Below are positions 37,186 to 37,504 of a DNA stretch of 37,504 bases, piece after piece. The DNA lies in contig FLQS01000055.1 in the NCBI GenBank assembly GCA_900078375.1, positions 1 to 37,504 on the forward strand. The letters are read 5' to 3'. The first letter of the stretch is position 1. Each line of letters begins with the position of its first letter. The notes below the pieces were generated by a model. It was not told where the DNA came from. It saw only the letters and a list, made by a program, of their open reading frames with translations, and searched no databases. The DNA comes from an uncultured Mycobacterium sp. Lineage in GTDB: Bacteria > Actinomycetota > Actinomycetes > Mycobacteriales > Mycobacteriaceae. Made by a program: the position numbers and the translations under genes.

Positions 37186-37504
37186 ATGCCTTTCTGTTCG
37201 AGAACGATTTCCCGAGCCACGATGACGTTGGTCGGCGGGGCCGCAGTGCTGACGTTGGCCGTCGGTTGCGGCGGCAGCGGCGACTCCGGCAAAAGCTCCA
37301 CATCGACGACAACGACGCCGCCGACGACGACGTCATCAGTGGTGACGACGACGACCAGCCCCACTGACACGATGGCTCCGGGCGGCACCGGCACTGCACC
37401 CGGCGGCGTGACAGGCACGGCTCCAGGTGTCGAAGGCGGCGCCGGACCGGGCGGTGTCAGCGGATCGGCTCCGGGCGTCCAGGGCGGCGCCGGACCGGGC
37501 GGTG
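37186..37504 (+). CDS. Thr/Gly-rich lipoprotein, 3' end outside the window
   Basis: Open from the ATG at 37186 to the window end (106 codons, no stop). Signal and lipobox: MPFCSRTISRATMTLVGGAA then LTLAVGC, with Cys28 as the lipid-anchored residue. The mature part begins GGSGDSGK, then Thr-rich (TSTTTTPPTTTSS), then two imperfect 16-residue Gly/Pro repeats (residues 75-90 and 91-106, including TAPGVEGGAGPGG and SAPGVQGGAGPGG). Such tails span the cell wall in some mycobacterial proteins. GTGAGGG is upstream. It is probably exported and lipid-anchored; the function is unknown because most of it lies beyond the window. Confidence 0.7.
   Translation, partial: MPFCSRTISRATMTLVGGAAVLTLAVGCGGSGDSGKSSTSTTTTPPTTTSSVVTTTTSPTDTMAPGGTGTAPGGVTGTAPGVEGGAGPGGVSGSAPGVQGGAGPGG

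Overview
The window looks like chromosomal DNA of a fast-growing mycobacterium (Mycolicibacterium-like). It is GC-rich, and it carries an antigen 85 mycolyltransferase, a BfrA-type bacterioferritin, F420/FMN-type PPOX and LLM oxidoreductases, a DUF222/HNH (13E12-type) protein, an Rv2047c-like fusion protein and a full Lon protease. Lon is known in M. smegmatis-type species and absent from M. tuberculosis. No tRNA, rRNA, CRISPR array or insertion sequence was recognised. All functional calls rest on reading motifs by eye; no database search was run.

Layout. Positions 1-1500 hold poorly characterised genes: the end of a WhiB-like protein, a small membrane protein and a 233-residue unknown. Positions 1514-4990 hold two divergent GjpA-like secreted or outer-membrane paralogues around a six-cysteine secreted protein, and both paralogues have the same operator-like motif upstream. 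Next come an amidohydrolase and glutamine-synthetase-like pair (the two halves of fungal FluG), an AhpD/CMD protein behind a KstR-like box, and a divergent bfr/bfd iron pair with two overlapping IdeR-like boxes. Then follow an enoyl-CoA hydratase, a DUF222/HNH gene, an EthD-like/PPOX operon, a type I arylsulfatase, a thioesterase, an NCS2-type permease and a cupin. A four-gene run (TPR, rhomboid-like, deaminase, GH13) is followed by a DUF1810 gene and antigen 85 with a strong terminator.

The best regulatory reading is at 23.6-28.3 kb. A DoxX-like/enoyl-CoA hydratase operon and a divergent ECF41-type sigma factor gene share one intergenic region. Each side carries a perfect TGTCACA-N16-CGTC promoter, so the sigma factor probably drives both itself and the operon. 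Directly downstream, lon has a HAIR-like (HspR) inverted repeat abutting its ribosome binding site and a 16-bp perfect terminator stem.

The last 9 kb hold a TfoX-N protein, an LLM oxidoreductase, an EndoIII-like HhH protein, a ferredoxin reductase and a SHOCT membrane protein. They also hold an SDR/PEP-utiliser fusion that lacks expected catalytic residues, a thiolase-like protein without the nucleophilic Cys, an alpha/beta hydrolase, and a lipoprotein cut by the window end. The last 9 kb and the central region are mostly short same-strand runs with small gaps or 4-bp overlaps, which suggests many translationally coupled pairs.
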